The notes under the pieces are model-generated. The model was not told where the DNA came from. It saw nothing but the letters and a program-made list of their open reading frames with translations, and made no database searches. The translations under genes and the position numbers were made by a program. This document shows, piece after piece, positions 54,398 to 64,000 of a stretch of DNA of 64,000 nt (positions within the stretch are counted from its first letter, which is position 1; each line of letters starts with the position of its first letter). The stretch comes from Mycobacterium sp. 852013-50091_SCH5140682 (GTDB lineage Bacteria > Actinomycetota > Actinomycetes > Mycobacteriales > Mycobacteriaceae): the NCBI RefSeq assembly GCF_001665685.1, contig NZ_LZTB01000011.1, positions 124,001 through 188,000 of the forward strand, read 5' to 3'.

Positions 54398-55815
54398 TGT
54401 GGGTCCTTCCCGAAGAGGGTCCGGGCGGCTCCGGCCGTCACCACCGAACCGGTGATCACCATGCCAGCCCCGGACAGGCCCTCGCCCTCGGCTCCGGCGT
54501 CCTCGACCAGGGCGGTGGCGATTTCGATGGCGTCGGGCAAGGTGGCCGCCGTGATCACCCGGTCCTGGCCGAAACGCTCCTCGGCGCGCTGCGCCAGCGA
54601 CTCGACGTCCAGAGCGCGCGGCGAGCCGTTGTGGGTCACCACAAGCTGATCGAACGCCGGCTCAAGCGCCGTCAAGATGCCGTCGACGTCCTTGTCGGCC
54701 AGCACCGACACCACACCCACCAGGTAGCGGAAGTCGAATTCCTCACGGAGCGCCTCCACCAGCGCCTGCGCCCCGGCGGGATTGTGGGCGGCATCGATGA
54801 AAACCGTTGGTGCACTGCGCATCCGCTCCAGCCGGCCGGGACTGCGGACGGCCGCGAAACCGGCCCGCACCGCGTCGATGTCGAGTTGCCGGTCAGCACC
54901 GGCACCGAAAAACGCCTCGACCGCCGCCAGCGCGACCACCGCGTTGTGCGCCTGGTGTTCGCCGTGCAGCGGCAGGAAGATGTCCGAGTACACCCCGCCC
55001 AGGCCCTGCAGTTCCAGCACCTGGCCACCGATGGCGACCTGACGACCCAGCACCGCGAACTCCGAGTTCTCCCGCGCCACCGCAGCGTCCGCGCGCACCG
55101 TCTCGGCCAGCAGCACCTCCATCGCCTCGGGCGGCTGCTGGGCGATGACTGCGACAGTGTCGGTAGGCACCAGATCATCGGGCTGGCGGGTGATGATCCC
55201 GGCCTTCTCCCCCGCGATCTCGGCAAGCGTGTCACCGAGGTAGTCGGTGTGGTCGAGGCCGATCGGCGTGATCACCGCGACAGGCGCGTTGACGACGTTG
55301 GTGGCGTCCCATCGGCCGCCCATACCGGTCTCGATGACAGCGACGTCCACCGGCGCGTCGGCAAACGCCGCGAAAGCCATCGCCGTGAGCACTTCGAACT
55401 TGCTCATCTTCGGCCCGCCCGCCGCTTCGGACTGCTGATCGACGAGCAGGACGAACGGCTCGATCTCGCGGTAGGTCTCCACGTAGGTTGCGGGCGAAAT
55501 AGGTTTGCCGTCAATGGAAATCCGCTCCACCGCGGACTGCAGGTGCGGGCTCGTGGTACGCCCGGTCCGCCGGTGCAATGCGGTCAGCAGGGCGTCGATG
55601 ATCCGACATACCGAGGTTTTGCCGTTGGTGCCCGCAACGTGGATGGACGGGTACGCCCGCTGCGGTGAACCCAGCAACTCCAGCAGCGCGACGATGCGGG
55701 TGGTGCTTGGTTCGAGTTTGGTCTCCGGCCACCGCTGGTCGAGCAGGTGCTCGACCTGAAGCAACGCGGCGATCTCGTCGGGCGACGGAATCGGGTCAGT
55801 CCCCGGATCCGTCAT
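54394..55815 (-). CDS. folC: Folylpolyglutamate/dihydrofolate synthase
   Basis: 473 aa Mur-ligase-like enzyme. P-loop [33 protein letters not shown], the [34 protein letters not shown] signature with its Gly loop, and [16 protein letters not shown] at the C-domain. It adds glutamates to folates and makes dihydrofolate. ATG overlaps the valS stop by four bases, so valS-folC-DUF4233 is one operon. Confidence 0.95.
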   Translation of the reverse strand: MTDPGTDPIPSPDEIAALLQVEHLLDQRWPETKLEPSTTRIVALLELLGSPQRAYPSIHVAGTNGKTSVCRIIDALLTALHRRTGRTTSPHLQSAVERISIDGKPISPATYVETYREIEPFVLLVDQQSEAAGGPKMSKFEVLTAMAFAAFADAPVDVAVIETGMGGRWDATNVVNAPVAVITPIGLDHTDYLGDTLAEIAGEKAGIITRQPDDLVPTDTVAVIAQQPPEAMEVLLAETVRADAAVARENSEFAVLGRQVAIGGQVLELQGLGGVYSDIFLPLHGEHQAHNAVVALAAVEAFFGAGADRQLDIDAVRAGFAAVRSPGRLERMRSAPTVFIDAAHNPAGAQALVEALREEFDFRYLVGVVSVLADKDVDGILTALEPAFDQLVVTHNGSPRALDVESLAQRAEERFGQDRVITAATLPDAIEIATALVEDAGAEGEGLSGAGMVITGSVVTAGAARTLFGKDPQ

Positions 55816-58463
55816 TTGAGCCCGGCCAGGCGCGCGGTGATGCGTTCGACCTCCTCGGTAGCCACCTGCTGGCGGCCACGGATCTTGTCGACCACCTCGG
55901 CGGGCGCCTTGGCCAGGAACGCGTCGTTGCCGAGTTTGGCTGCGGTGGTGGCCATTTCCTTCTGCGCGACGGCCAGGTCCTTTTCCAGCCGGCGCCGTTC
56001 GGCCGCGACGTCGACGGTGCCTGACGTGTCGACCTCGACCACGACGGTGGTCTGCGACAGGCGCACCTCGACGGCCGCCGACGGCGTGAACCCGTCACCG
56101 GCTTCGGTCAGCCAGGCCAGCGACGTGATGGCCGGCAGCTGCTCGGAAAGCTCCGCGGCGGCGATGTCGGACAACCGTGCCGGAACCTTCTGCCGATCGG
56201 CCAGCCCCTGATCGCTGCGGAACCGCCGCACCTCGGTGATGAGCTTCTGCATATCGGTGATGCGTTGGGTGGCAACAGAATCCGGGGCGAAACCGGACGG
56301 TTGCGGCCAGGCCGCGATCACTGCCGACTCGCCACCGGTCAGCGTCTTCCACAGCGTCTCGGTGACGAACGGCATCACCGGATGCAGCAACTTGAGCAGC
56401 GTGTCGAGAACTGCCGCGAGCACCGCCGTGGTGTGCGGCAAACCGCCGAAGATCTGCACCTTGGCCAGTTCCACGTACCAGTCGCAGAACTCGTCCCACG
56501 CGAAGTGATACAGCGCCTCGCAGGCCCGGCTGAACTGATAGGAGTCGAGCGCTTCGTCGACCTCGGCACGGACCTCTTCCAACCGGCCGAGAATCCAGCG
56601 GTCGGCGTCGGTCAACTCGGCCGCGGGTGGCAGAGCCGCGGGGGCGGCGCCGTTCATCAGCGCGAACCGGGTCGCATTGAACAGCTTGGTGGCGAAGTTA
56701 CGTGAGGCGCGGGCGTGGTCCTCGCCGATGGACAGGTCACCGCCGGGGCTCGCGCCGCGCGCGAGGGTGAACCGCAACGCGTCGGCGCCGAACTTCTCCA
56801 CCCACTCGAGCGGATCGATGCCGTTGCCGCGCGACTTGCTCATCTTGCGGCCGAACTCGTCGCGAATCAGGCCGTGCAGGAACACATTTTCGAAGGGCAC
56901 CTGGCGGCCACGCTTGCCCTCGAGCGTGATCGCCGGGTCACCGCCGACGAACGTCCCGAACATCATCATCCGGGCCACCCAGAAGAACAGGATGTCGTAT
57001 CCAGTGACCAGCACGCTGGTGGGATAGAACTTGGCCAGCTCGGCCGTGTGGTCGGGCCACCCCATGGTCGAGAACGGCCACAGCGCCGACGAGAACCAGG
57101 TGTCGAGCACATCAGGGTCCTGCTCCCAGCCTTCCGGCGGGGTCTCATCGGGTCCGACGCACACGGTCTCGCCGTTCGGGCCGTGCCAGATGGGGATGCG
57201 GTGGCCCCACCACAGCTGCCGCGAGATACACCAGTCGTGCATGTCGTCGACCCACGCGAACCACCGCGGCTCCAGGCTCGGCGGGTGGATCACGGTGTCG
57301 CCGCCGCGCACCGCGTCCCCGGCGGCTTTGGCCAGGCTCTCGACCTTGACCCACCACTGCAGCGAGAGTCGCGGTTCGATCGGCTCGCCGCTGCGCTCCG
57401 AATGCCCCACGCTGTGCAGGTAGGGCCTCTTCTCCGCGACGATCCGGCCCTGCTCGGCCAAGGCCTCGCGCACCTTGACGCGCGCCTCGAATCGATCCAT
57501 CCCGTCGAATTGCGTTCCCGTGTCGGCGATCCGGCCCTTGGTGTCCATGATGGTCGGCATCGGCAGCTGGTGCCGCAGGCCGATCTCGAAGTCGTTCGGA
57601 TCGTGCGCGGGCGTGACTTTGACTGCGCCCGTGCCGAATTCGGGATCGACGTGGGTGTCGGCGACGATGATCATGTCGCGGTCGGTGAACGGGTGCGGCA
57701 ATGTGGTGCCGACCAGATGGCGGTAGCGCTCGTCGTCGGGGTGCACGGCAATCGCGGTGTCGCCCAGCATGGTTTCGACACGGGTGGTGGCCACCACGAT
57801 GTGCGGCTCGTCGTCGCTCATCGAGCCGTACCGGAACGACACGAGTTCGCCCTCGACGTCCTCGTACTTGACCTCGAGATCGCTGATCGCGGTCTCCAGC
57901 ACCGGCGACCAGTTCACCAGCCGCTCGGCCTGGTAGATCAGCCCGGCGTCGAACAGGCGCTTGAAGATCGTGCGGACCGCACGGGACAGGCCGTCGTCCA
58001 TGGTGAACCGGTCGCGGCTCCAGTCAACGCCGTCGCCGATGCGGCGCATCTGGGCGCCGATGGTGCCGCCGGACTCGCGCTTCCAGTCCCACACCTTCTC
58101 GATGAACTCTTCGCGGCCGAAGTCTTCCTTCGTCTTGCCGTCGGTGGCGAGCTGCTTCTCGACCAGGGTCTGGGTGGCGATGCCGGCGTGGTCCATGCCA
58201 GGCAGCCACAGCACTTCGTAGCCCTGCATCCGCTTACGCCGGGTCAGCACGTCCATCAGGGTGTGGTCGAGGGCATGGCCCATGTGCAGGCTGCCGGTCA
58301 CGTTCGGCGGCGGCAGCACGATCGAGTAGGCAGGTTTGTCACTCGTGGCGTCGGCGGTGAAGTAACCGGCATCCACCCAGCCCTGGTACAGCTCGGCTTC
58401 TACCGCACCCGGCTCCCAGGACTTGGGAAGGGCGTCGGCGCGGTTGTCAGGGGTGGAGGTCAC
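55812..58463 (-). CDS. valS: Valyl-tRNA synthetase
   Basis: 883 aa class I synthetase. HIGH motif as HMGH in [15 protein letters not shown] (about 52-66), CP1 editing domain with [19 protein letters not shown], the [15 protein letters not shown] region, KMSKS in [13 protein letters not shown], an anticodon-binding helical domain and a C-terminal coiled-coil ([18 protein letters not shown]). It charges tRNA-Val and edits Thr. GTG 58463. Confidence 0.97.
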   Translation of the reverse strand: MTSTPDNRADALPKSWEPGAVEAELYQGWVDAGYFTADATSDKPAYSIVLPPPNVTGSLHMGHALDHTLMDVLTRRKRMQGYEVLWLPGMDHAGIATQTLVEKQLATDGKTKEDFGREEFIEKVWDWKRESGGTIGAQMRRIGDGVDWSRDRFTMDDGLSRAVRTIFKRLFDAGLIYQAERLVNWSPVLETAISDLEVKYEDVEGELVSFRYGSMSDDEPHIVVATTRVETMLGDTAIAVHPDDERYRHLVGTTLPHPFTDRDMIIVADTHVDPEFGTGAVKVTPAHDPNDFEIGLRHQLPMPTIMDTKGRIADTGTQFDGMDRFEARVKVREALAEQGRIVAEKRPYLHSVGHSERSGEPIEPRLSLQWWVKVESLAKAAGDAVRGGDTVIHPPSLEPRWFAWVDDMHDWCISRQLWWGHRIPIWHGPNGETVCVGPDETPPEGWEQDPDVLDTWFSSALWPFSTMGWPDHTAELAKFYPTSVLVTGYDILFFWVARMMMFGTFVGGDPAITLEGKRGRQVPFENVFLHGLIRDEFGRKMSKSRGNGIDPLEWVEKFGADALRFTLARGASPGGDLSIGEDHARASRNFATKLFNATRFALMNGAAPAALPPAAELTDADRWILGRLEEVRAEVDEALDSYQFSRACEALYHFAWDEFCDWYVELAKVQIFGGLPHTTAVLAAVLDTLLKLLHPVMPFVTETLWKTLTGGESAVIAAWPQPSGFAPDSVATQRITDMQKLITEVRRFRSDQGLADRQKVPARLSDIAAAELSEQLPAITSLAWLTEAGDGFTPSAAVEVRLSQTTVVVEVDTSGTVDVAAERRRLEKDLAVAQKEMATTAAKLGNDAFLAKAPAEVVDKIRGRQQVATEEVERITARLAGLK

Positions 58464-58496
58464 CGCGCCATTCTAGGAAGGTGTGACCCGGATACG

Positions 58497-58537
58497 CTAA
58501 AGCCCCCGACGCCGCTGTATTCGCTGGCGACGGGGGC
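58497..58537 (-). terminator. Candidate terminator after the DUF937 gene
   Basis: 12-base arms GCCCCCGTCGCC and GGCGTCGGGGGC (minus strand, one central mismatch) with a 12-base loop, followed by CTTTAG. It lies about 25 bases after the DUF937 stop and before valS. The T-tract is short, as is usual in mycobacteria. Confidence 0.55.
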
Positions 58538-58561
58538 GTGCGCGGAAAAGGATCTCCGGAG

Positions 58562-59179
58562 CTACTTCTTGCCGCCCAGCAGACCGCCGAGGATCTCGCC
58601 GATGGCGTTGCCCTGGCCTCCGCCACCACCGAGCACGCTGCCGAGGATGCTGCCCAGCGGATTGTTCGCGGCACCGCCTCCACCACCGGCGCTCGCCCCG
58701 CCCAGGATGCTGCCGAGGATGTCACCGAGCCCGCCGCCGGATGCCTGGGCAGCAGGTTCGGCAGGCGCGTTCTTCTGGGCGAACTGCTTGCCGATGTAGG
58801 CCAGCACGATCGGGGTCAGGATCGGCAGCAGCTTCTTGATGAGGTCTCCACCGCCGGCACCTGCGCCGGCCAGCGCCGAGGCCACCTGACCGCTGTCGTT
58901 GCCGCCGAAGATGTGAGCGACCATCTGGTCGCCCTCCTTCTGGTCGACGTCGTCGACCTTCACGCCGCCGTCGAGCAGACCACTGGCACCCTGCGCGGTG
59001 ACGGCGGACTCCAGGTTGCTCGAGTCGATGTTGTCGGCTTGCACGTTCTGCTGCACGCCGCCGACGAGCGCGGGAACCAGCGTCTTGATGGCGTTGTTCA
59101 CCTCGCCTTCGTCGGCGCCCAGCTTGTTCGCAATCTCCGCGACGGGAATCTGTGCGAAGAGGTCGTTCAGATCGGCCAT
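58562..59179 (-). CDS. DUF937 domain protein
   Basis: 205 aa: ADLNDLFAQIPVAEIANKLGADEGEVNNAIKTLVPALVGGV is the DUF937 opening. A Gly-rich C-terminus follows with repeats GGLGDILGSILGGAS, NPLGSILGSVLGGGG and EILGGLLGGKK. It has one hydrophobic stretch (LIKKLLPILTPIVLAYI). Related to YidB-type proteins; function unknown. RBS AAGGTGGGAA; terminator downstream. Confidence 0.85.
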   Translation of the reverse strand: MADLNDLFAQIPVAEIANKLGADEGEVNNAIKTLVPALVGGVQQNVQADNIDSSNLESAVTAQGASGLLDGGVKVDDVDQKEGDQMVAHIFGGNDSGQVASALAGAGAGGGDLIKKLLPILTPIVLAYIGKQFAQKNAPAEPAAQASGGGLGDILGSILGGASAGGGGGAANNPLGSILGSVLGGGGGQGNAIGEILGGLLGGKK

Positions 59180-59282
59180 ATTGTTCCCACCTTCGTTGCT
59201 GGCGTTGATGAATTCCTCGCCGCCGACCCTAGTCGAATTGATCTTGTTACACAGGTGTTCCGCGCGCCCCGATCAATTCGGC

Positions 59283-60533
59283 TCAGGTCAGGGCGGTGGT
59301 CTCCAATTGCACGTCGGCAGCGGGGAATCGGGCCAGCAGGGCATCCCCCATCGCGGCCGCCGGAGTGAGCACGCCGCGCAGGTCGGACAGCTTGTCGCGA
59401 TCCAGCGCCAAGGCCAGCCCGCATTCGCCGAGCAGCACCGCGGTGGCCTGGTATCCGGGGTCGCCCTGCTGGGCCATCGACGCCACGTAGCGCGCACCGG
59501 AGGACGTCGTCGTGTACGTCTCGACGCGGTAGTGCCCACGCTTGCGGGCTTGTTCGCTGGGGCCGGTGCCCGGCTTGGGCGCCAACCGTTCGACGAGTGC
59601 GGCGGGCAGCCGGTCGAAGTACCGGCTGCCCAGCCCGAAGGCCACGGCGGTGGAGCCGGTGAGTGCGGCGGCCGCCAGCGGCGCGGCCACCGACCGGCCC
59701 AGGCTCATCTGCTCGGTATAGGCGAACCGGCGGCCGTAGGCGTAATCCAGGAGCGCGTTGCTGCGCCGCACGATTCGGGTGTTCGGCCCCGCCATCGCGA
59801 ACGCACCGGTCCAGTAGCCCGCGAGCTCCGGCGCGATCTCGCCACCCCTGCGCCACCGGAGGTCGGGCTGGCCGCCGAGTTCCGGCTCGGCAGCACGGTC
59901 GGGGCTCAGCGTGTACGGGTCGTTCATCAGCTGCCGGGCTTGCGGATCCCGCGACGACGTCCGCATGAACTCCATCATCGAGGCCACCGTGCCGCCCGAC
60001 ACGCCTCCGGCGAACGTACGCACCACCAGATCGGTGTCGCCGAGCTGACCCGCACTGTCGGCCGCGGCCCGCCGGTACAACGCGTAGGTGGTGAGATCCG
60101 ATGGGACGGAATCGAATCCGCACGAATGCACGATGCGGGCGCCGGTGTCTAGCGCTTGCTTGTGAAACTGGTCGATGCTCTCGTGGATGAACATCGTCTC
60201 GCCCGTGAGATCGGCGTAGTCGGTTCCGGCCGCGGCACACGCCGCCACCAACGGCAGGCCGTATTTCGTGTAGGGCCCGACGGTGGTCACCACAACCTGG
60301 GTTCGGGCGGCCATCGCCTCGAGAGTGGACGGTGCCGACGCGTCGGCGGCGAGCAGCGGCCAATCCCGGGCCTGCCCGCCGAGGCCGTCACGGACCGCCC
60401 GCAACCTTTCCTCCGACCGGCCTGCCAGGGCGATTCGCGCCTCCGCACCGGCCCGGGCCAGGTATTCGGCGGTGAGCTTGCCGGCGAACCCGGTCGCCCC
60501 GTACAGCACCAGATCGAACTCACGCTGGGTCAT
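59283..60533 (-). CDS. Saccharopine dehydrogenase-like trans-acting enoyl reductase (Rv2449c-type)
   Basis: 416 aa. Rossmann start EFDLVLYGATGFAGKLTAEYLARAG, then ADASAPSTLEAMAARTQVVVTTVGPYTKYG and YADLTGETMFIHESID. This family includes the phthiocerol/phenolglycolipid trans-acting enoyl reductase Rv2953; most paralogues have no known substrate. It lies ten bases from the S9 peptidase stop, so likely cotranscribed. Position equals Rv2449c. Confidence 0.83.
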   Translation of the reverse strand: MTQREFDLVLYGATGFAGKLTAEYLARAGAEARIALAGRSEERLRAVRDGLGGQARDWPLLAADASAPSTLEAMAARTQVVVTTVGPYTKYGLPLVAACAAAGTDYADLTGETMFIHESIDQFHKQALDTGARIVHSCGFDSVPSDLTTYALYRRAAADSAGQLGDTDLVVRTFAGGVSGGTVASMMEFMRTSSRDPQARQLMNDPYTLSPDRAAEPELGGQPDLRWRRGGEIAPELAGYWTGAFAMAGPNTRIVRRSNALLDYAYGRRFAYTEQMSLGRSVAAPLAAAALTGSTAVAFGLGSRYFDRLPAALVERLAPKPGTGPSEQARKRGHYRVETYTTTSSGARYVASMAQQGDPGYQATAVLLGECGLALALDRDKLSDLRGVLTPAAAMGDALLARFPAADVQLETTALT

Positions 60534-60543
60534 CCCGCCGACG

Positions 60544-62520
60544 CTACCCGAGCAGTTCAGGCATCTCAGATTCTTCGTCGCGCAGGTGACGGCCGAGGAA
60601 CGCCGTGACCACCTGGTACCAGATCTTGGCGTGTTGCGGCGCGAGCACCCAGTGGTTCTCCGTCGGGTAATACAGGAAGCGGTGCGGACTCTGGCCGTTG
60701 TCGTCGGCGGGCAGACCCGAGGACGACAGCAGCTCGTACCAGAGCCGTAGTCCTTCGCCGATCGGTACGCGATAGTCCTTGTCCCCGTGGATGACCAGCA
60801 TGGGGGTGTGAATCTGTCCGACGTATCGGTGCGGCGAATTGCGTTGTGTCATTTCGGGTGTCATCTCGCGAGCCCACCAGAACGCGCTGTCGGTGGTCGG
60901 CCCGAACTGGTCGAGCGCCCACAGGCTGGCGTGCGTGACGATCGCATCGAACCGGTCGGTCTGCCCCGCGATCCAGTTGGCCATGTAGCCGCCGAACGAA
61001 CCGCCCATCGCCGCGGTGCGTGAATCGTCGATCCGCGGGTGCTCGCATGCCGCGTCGACGGCGGCCATCAGGTCGGTATACGGCTCGGCACCCCAGGCGC
61101 CCCAACCCCGTTGGATGAACTGCTGACCGTAGCCCGTGGACAGGCCCGGGTCGGGCATCAGCACCGCGTAGCCGTGAGCGGTGAGCAGCCACGGATTCCA
61201 GCGCCAGTGCCAGGTGTTCCAGCTGCCCAACGGACCGCCGTGGATCCACAGCACCAGTTCTGCCGGCTCGTCGCCTTCAGGCAGCGTCAGCCATGAGCGG
61301 ATCGGCGTCCCGTCCTCTGCAGTGGCGACCAATTCGGTGAGTGTGCCGGGGATTTCTGGGATCTCGACGCACGGCAGCTCGGTGATCGTGCCGTCTGGGT
61401 CGAGCCGTACCGGATGCGGCGGCACGGCGTAGGAGCTGCGCAGCGCGTAGATGACGCCGCCCGGTGCGGGGCACACGTCGGTGTAGGCGTAGTCGTCGTC
61501 GGTGAGCCGTTCAACGGTGCCGCTGCGCGGGTCCACCGTGAAGATGGGCCGACGGCCTGCCTCGTCCGCGGTGACGATCAGTGCCGACGAATCCGCGGCC
61601 CACGCCACAGATGCCGGCCAGCGATCCCAATCCGCTGTGATCTCGGCGTGGTCTTCACCGAAGTGCATGCAGCACAGCGTGATCCGCGGCGCATCGGTGG
61701 GGGTCGAATGAGTTTCCCTGGTGAACGCGACGGCGGTGCCGTCGGGCGCGATGACGGGATGCTCCAGTTCGGCGTCGGATTCCTCGGCGATGGTGGTGTG
61801 TGTCCCGGAAGCCCGGTCGATGCGGACCAGAACGGACCGGTTGGACACGCCCGGCCCGGGCACATGCCACGACGTGATCAGGAAGTCGCCGTCACTGCTG
61901 AGGTCGAACGTGGTCTCGCGCAACGCGTCAGCGGGATGCGGGGTCAGATCTGCCTGCCCGTCGGCATCGATCAGATGCGGCTGGTCGGGCCCGAGGTCGT
62001 GGTCCCAGAACCGGACTGGATAACCGGTGTGCAGCACGGCCGATACCGCGTTGTCCTTGCGCCGCTCCCGCAGCGCCTTGTCGTCGGCAAGGCTCTCGGC
62101 CGCGGCCAGCTGCGCCGCGCTGACCACGGTGACCTCGGCCGCGCGCGCACTGACCACAGCACTCACGCCGCCCGGCATGCTCAGGAGCTCGTCTGCTTCA
62201 CCGCCGGCCGCAGGCAATCGCCACACCGCGGCAGGCGCCTTGTCGTCGGCGGCCCCGCCGGGCGCCGGCCGCGCGGCCAGGAACAACAGATCACCGATGC
62301 TGGTGAACGTCGGCGCGGACTCCCCTTTTGCGCCGTGGGTCAGTCGCCGTGCGGGCCGGCTCCCCTCGGCGTCCAATTCCCAAATCGCCGTGACGAATTC
62401 GGTGCGCTTGTCATTGAGGACGCTGACCGTGGTGACCACGCGCGAACCGTCCGGCGACACCGCAAGACCGGAAACCCGGGGCAAGGCAAGGTACTCGTCG
62501 AGATCGTGAAACGGCGTCAT
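60544..62520 (-). CDS. S9-family (prolyl oligopeptidase-like) peptidase
   Basis: 658 aa from ATG 62520; a GTG six bases upstream is possible. An N-terminal beta-propeller of about 400 residues (GLAVSPDGSRVVTTVSVLNDKRTEFV, APTFTSIGDLLFLA repeats) caps a C-terminal alpha/beta hydrolase. Nucleophile Ser is in GGSFGGYMAN near residue 510, Asp in VIHGDKDYRVPIG, His in PTENHWVL. Acylaminoacyl-peptidase-like cleavage of short peptides is expected; no signal peptide is visible. Confidence 0.9.
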   Translation of the reverse strand: MTPFHDLDEYLALPRVSGLAVSPDGSRVVTTVSVLNDKRTEFVTAIWELDAEGSRPARRLTHGAKGESAPTFTSIGDLLFLAARPAPGGAADDKAPAAVWRLPAAGGEADELLSMPGGVSAVVSARAAEVTVVSAAQLAAAESLADDKALRERRKDNAVSAVLHTGYPVRFWDHDLGPDQPHLIDADGQADLTPHPADALRETTFDLSSDGDFLITSWHVPGPGVSNRSVLVRIDRASGTHTTIAEESDAELEHPVIAPDGTAVAFTRETHSTPTDAPRITLCCMHFGEDHAEITADWDRWPASVAWAADSSALIVTADEAGRRPIFTVDPRSGTVERLTDDDYAYTDVCPAPGGVIYALRSSYAVPPHPVRLDPDGTITELPCVEIPEIPGTLTELVATAEDGTPIRSWLTLPEGDEPAELVLWIHGGPLGSWNTWHWRWNPWLLTAHGYAVLMPDPGLSTGYGQQFIQRGWGAWGAEPYTDLMAAVDAACEHPRIDDSRTAAMGGSFGGYMANWIAGQTDRFDAIVTHASLWALDQFGPTTDSAFWWAREMTPEMTQRNSPHRYVGQIHTPMLVIHGDKDYRVPIGEGLRLWYELLSSSGLPADDNGQSPHRFLYYPTENHWVLAPQHAKIWYQVVTAFLGRHLRDEESEMPELLG

Positions 62521-62646
62521 GGTCACTCACGGTAGCCGCGGGACGTCAGACCACCTGGGTGACCTGGCCGGTGCTGTCGGCACAAACGTGCGTGGGGTGC
62601 GGCAGCGAACACGCGACCGACCCGTTGGTGCGCGCTCCCATTTGGC

Positions 62647-62652
62647 TACATT
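62647..62652 (+). promoter_or_regulatory. Candidate -10 for a leaderless FAD monooxygenase mRNA
   Basis: TACATT six bases before ATG 62659, with TTGGTG at 62625-62630 (16-base spacing). No ribosome site precedes the ATG, consistent with leaderless translation. Confidence 0.45.
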
Positions 62653-62658
62653 CGAGCC

Positions 62659-63807
62659 ATGGCTCAGTCCGTCCTCGTCGTCGGAGCCGGTATCACCGGC
62701 CTGGCCACCGCTGTCGCGTTGCAACGCCAGGGATTCGAGGTGCGCGTCCTGGAGGCCCGCGACGACACGTCGGCGGGTACGGGAATCAGCATCTGGCCCA
62801 ACGCTTTGGCCGCACTCGACGAGCTGGGCCTCGGTGACGCGGTCCGATCCGCGGGAGGACGCGTGACCGCCGGGGCCGTGCGCTGGCACGACGGCACCTG
62901 GCTGCGTCGTCCGGAGCCCGAACGCTTCATCCGGGCGCTCGGCGAACCGCTTGTGGTCATTCGGCGCGCTGACCTCACCGACATCCTGTCCGCTCCGCTG
63001 GCGGCAGACACTGTCGAGTACGGCGTCGGGGTGCGCGGGCTCGTGACGACCGCTGACGGCGTGCGCGTAACGGTGTCGGACGGTTCGACGCGCGATGCGG
63101 CAGCCGTGGTCGGGGCCGACGGCGTCGACTCTGTGGTGGCGCGCCATCTGAACGGACCGCTGACTCGGCGCTATGCCGGTTACACCGCGTGGCGCGGGGT
63201 GGCGAAGCACCGCATCGATCCGGATATGGCGGGCGAGACCATGGCCGCCGGATTAGAGGTGGGCCACGTGCCGATGGGCGCGGAGCACACCTACTGGTTC
63301 GCGACCGAGCGAGCACCGGAAGGGCGCACCAGGCCCGACGGGGAGCTGGCGTATCTGCAACGGGCCTTCGCCTCCTGGGCCGAACCCATTCCGGCCTTGC
63401 TCGCCGCCGCGGACCCTGCCGAGGTACTGCGCAATGATCTCTATGACCGCGCGCCGGCCAGGTGCTGGGCGCGTGGACCCGTGGCGATCGCGGGGGACGC
63501 CGCACATCCGATGCGCCCGCATCTGGGCCAAGGCGGCTGTCAGGGGCTCGAGGACGCAGCGGTTCTCGGCGAGCTGGCGGGCCTGGCTCCGGATCTGGCG
63601 ACGGCCTTCGCGCAGTTCACGACACGCCGACGCCGTCGCGTGCAGATGATCGTGCGTGAGTCGCGGCTGATCGGGCGGATCGTGAATCTGCGTCCCCCAG
63701 TCCTCAGCGCGGCCGCGATCCGGGCCAGCGCGCTGGTCCCCGAATTCGTACTCACCCGACACCTGGCGACCATCGCGGCGCGTTCGGCGTTCACCTCCGC
63801 GCGCTGA
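62659..63807 (+). CDS. FAD-dependent monooxygenase (PHBH-like class A)
   Basis: 382 aa. Dinucleotide motif GAGITGLATA (9-18), then GTGISIWPNALAALDELGL, DG motif VGADGVDSVVA, and GD motif VAIAGDAAHPMRPHLGQGGCQGLEDA near residue 275-300. This is the single-component aromatic hydroxylase-type plan. It would hydroxylate a small molecule with NAD(P)H and O2; substrate unknown. It lies alone between the S9 peptidase and the Rpf gene, convergent with the latter. Confidence 0.88.
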   Translation: MAQSVLVVGAGITGLATAVALQRQGFEVRVLEARDDTSAGTGISIWPNALAALDELGLGDAVRSAGGRVTAGAVRWHDGTWLRRPEPERFIRALGEPLVVIRRADLTDILSAPLAADTVEYGVGVRGLVTTADGVRVTVSDGSTRDAAAVVGADGVDSVVARHLNGPLTRRYAGYTAWRGVAKHRIDPDMAGETMAAGLEVGHVPMGAEHTYWFATERAPEGRTRPDGELAYLQRAFASWAEPIPALLAAADPAEVLRNDLYDRAPARCWARGPVAIAGDAAHPMRPHLGQGGCQGLEDAAVLGELAGLAPDLATAFAQFTTRRRRRVQMIVRESRLIGRIVNLRPPVLSAAAIRASALVPEFVLTRHLATIAARSAFTSAR

Positions 63808-63811
63808 GGCC

Positions 63812-64000
63812 TCAGCGGGGAGCGCCGAGCGAGGCCAGCGGATCGAGCAGGGTCGAGCAGAGTCGGCGCAGGTCGAGGATCCCCAGTACCGAGCCGGGCC
63901 GGACGGCTGCACACCCGCTGGTGGCGGCAGGCGCCGGAGCAGCCCAGTCGGCGGGTGCTCCGGCTTGCGCGCCGCATTTCGGCCACGCCCCCAGGCCCTG
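63812..64000 (-). CDS. rpfE: C-terminal fragment of a resuscitation-promoting factor (RpfE position)
   Basis: The last 62 codons of a leftward gene cut by the window edge. The first residues QGLGAWPKCGAQ match the end of the Rpf lysozyme-like domain (Q-G-x-G-A-W-P-x-C), after which a 50-residue Ala/Pro/Leu-rich tail follows, ending SLGAPR. Rpf proteins cleave peptidoglycan to wake dormant cells. M. tuberculosis rpfE ends near that motif, so the extra tail is unusual or reflects a frame error near the edge. The catalytic Glu lies outside the window. Confidence 0.6.
   Translation of the reverse strand, partial: QGLGAWPKCGAQAGAPADWAAPAPAATSGCAAVRPGSVLGILDLRRLCSTLLDPLASLGAPR

Noticed and set aside
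1..64000. tRNA, rRNA or CRISPR loci
   Set aside because: No cloverleaf-like sequence with a TTC-A T-loop, no rRNA segments and no regularly spaced direct repeats were found on reading.

Overview
The window is a GC-rich actinobacterial chromosome segment, almost certainly from a fast-growing mycobacterium (Mycolicibacterium type). The evidence is gene order. The backbone follows the M. tuberculosis Rv2405 to Rv2450c block almost gene for gene: PemK-like protein, CBS protein, RNase Z-like protein, transglutaminase / alpha-E / circularly permuted ATP-grasp, rpsT, holA, comEC, comEA, degV, octT, gpgP, rsfS, nadD, vWA and MoxR proteins, proA, ribokinase-like, nadE, proB, obgE, rpmA, rplU, rne, ndk, folC, valS, Rv2449c-like, rpfE. 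Codon use is uniformly GC3-rich. I see no insertion sequence, prophage, CRISPR array, rRNA or tRNA gene.

Layout. (1) 0-13.7 kb: stress and accessory genes, including an inserted methionine-type ABC importer plus flavin monooxygenase (2.6-6.7 kb), two LLM/F420-type or flavin enzymes, a MarR regulator divergent from a membrane protein, and the transglutaminase/alpha-E/ATP-grasp trio. (2) 13.8-17.5 kb: rpsT convergent with holA-comEC-comEA. (3) 17.6-32.2 kb: an accessory region lying where M. tuberculosis carries only eis between comEA and degV. It holds a secreted hypothetical protein, a slipin, a DapB-like dehydrogenase, an ArsR-SRPBCC pair, an amino-acid/polyamine module (APC permease; FAD oxidase plus aldehyde dehydrogenase), and a divergent TetR-led sugar cassette (GT1 glycosyltransferase, maltokinase/glucosamine-kinase-like protein, double-SIS isomerase, eukaryotic-type UDP-sugar pyrophosphorylase). 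(4) 32.1-39.1 kb: degV-octT-gpgP-rsfS-nadD, then vWA-MoxR-proA, all leftward. (5) 39.2-47 kb: sugar kinase, crotonase, nadE, sirtuin, P450 divergent from a TetR, proB. (6) 47-64 kb: the obgE-rpmA-rplU and rne-ndk-folC-valS housekeeping block, a DUF937 protein, Rv2449c-like reductase, S9 peptidase, an FAD monooxygenase, and the 3' end of an Rpf gene at the right edge.

Working together. Most leftward genes form tightly coupled operons with ATGA/GTGA overlaps (rsfS with nadD and gpgP; folC with valS and the DUF4233 gene; proB with obgE; comEA with comEC). The NAD genes nadD and nadE, proline genes proA and proB, and methylglucose-polysaccharide genes gpgP and octT are core metabolism. The most interesting signals are regulatory palindromes: a 38-bp perfect palindrome over the arsR start codon, a 17-bp operator between the -35 and -10 of the P450 gene, a 21-bp operator at the MarR divergent promoter, and two related ACGTGC/GCACGT inverted repeats upstream of the permease and of the FAD oxidase. 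Beside these stands the predicted nucleotide-sugar/glycosyltransferase cassette. All functional calls are from reading translated sequence and remembered family motifs; no database search was run.
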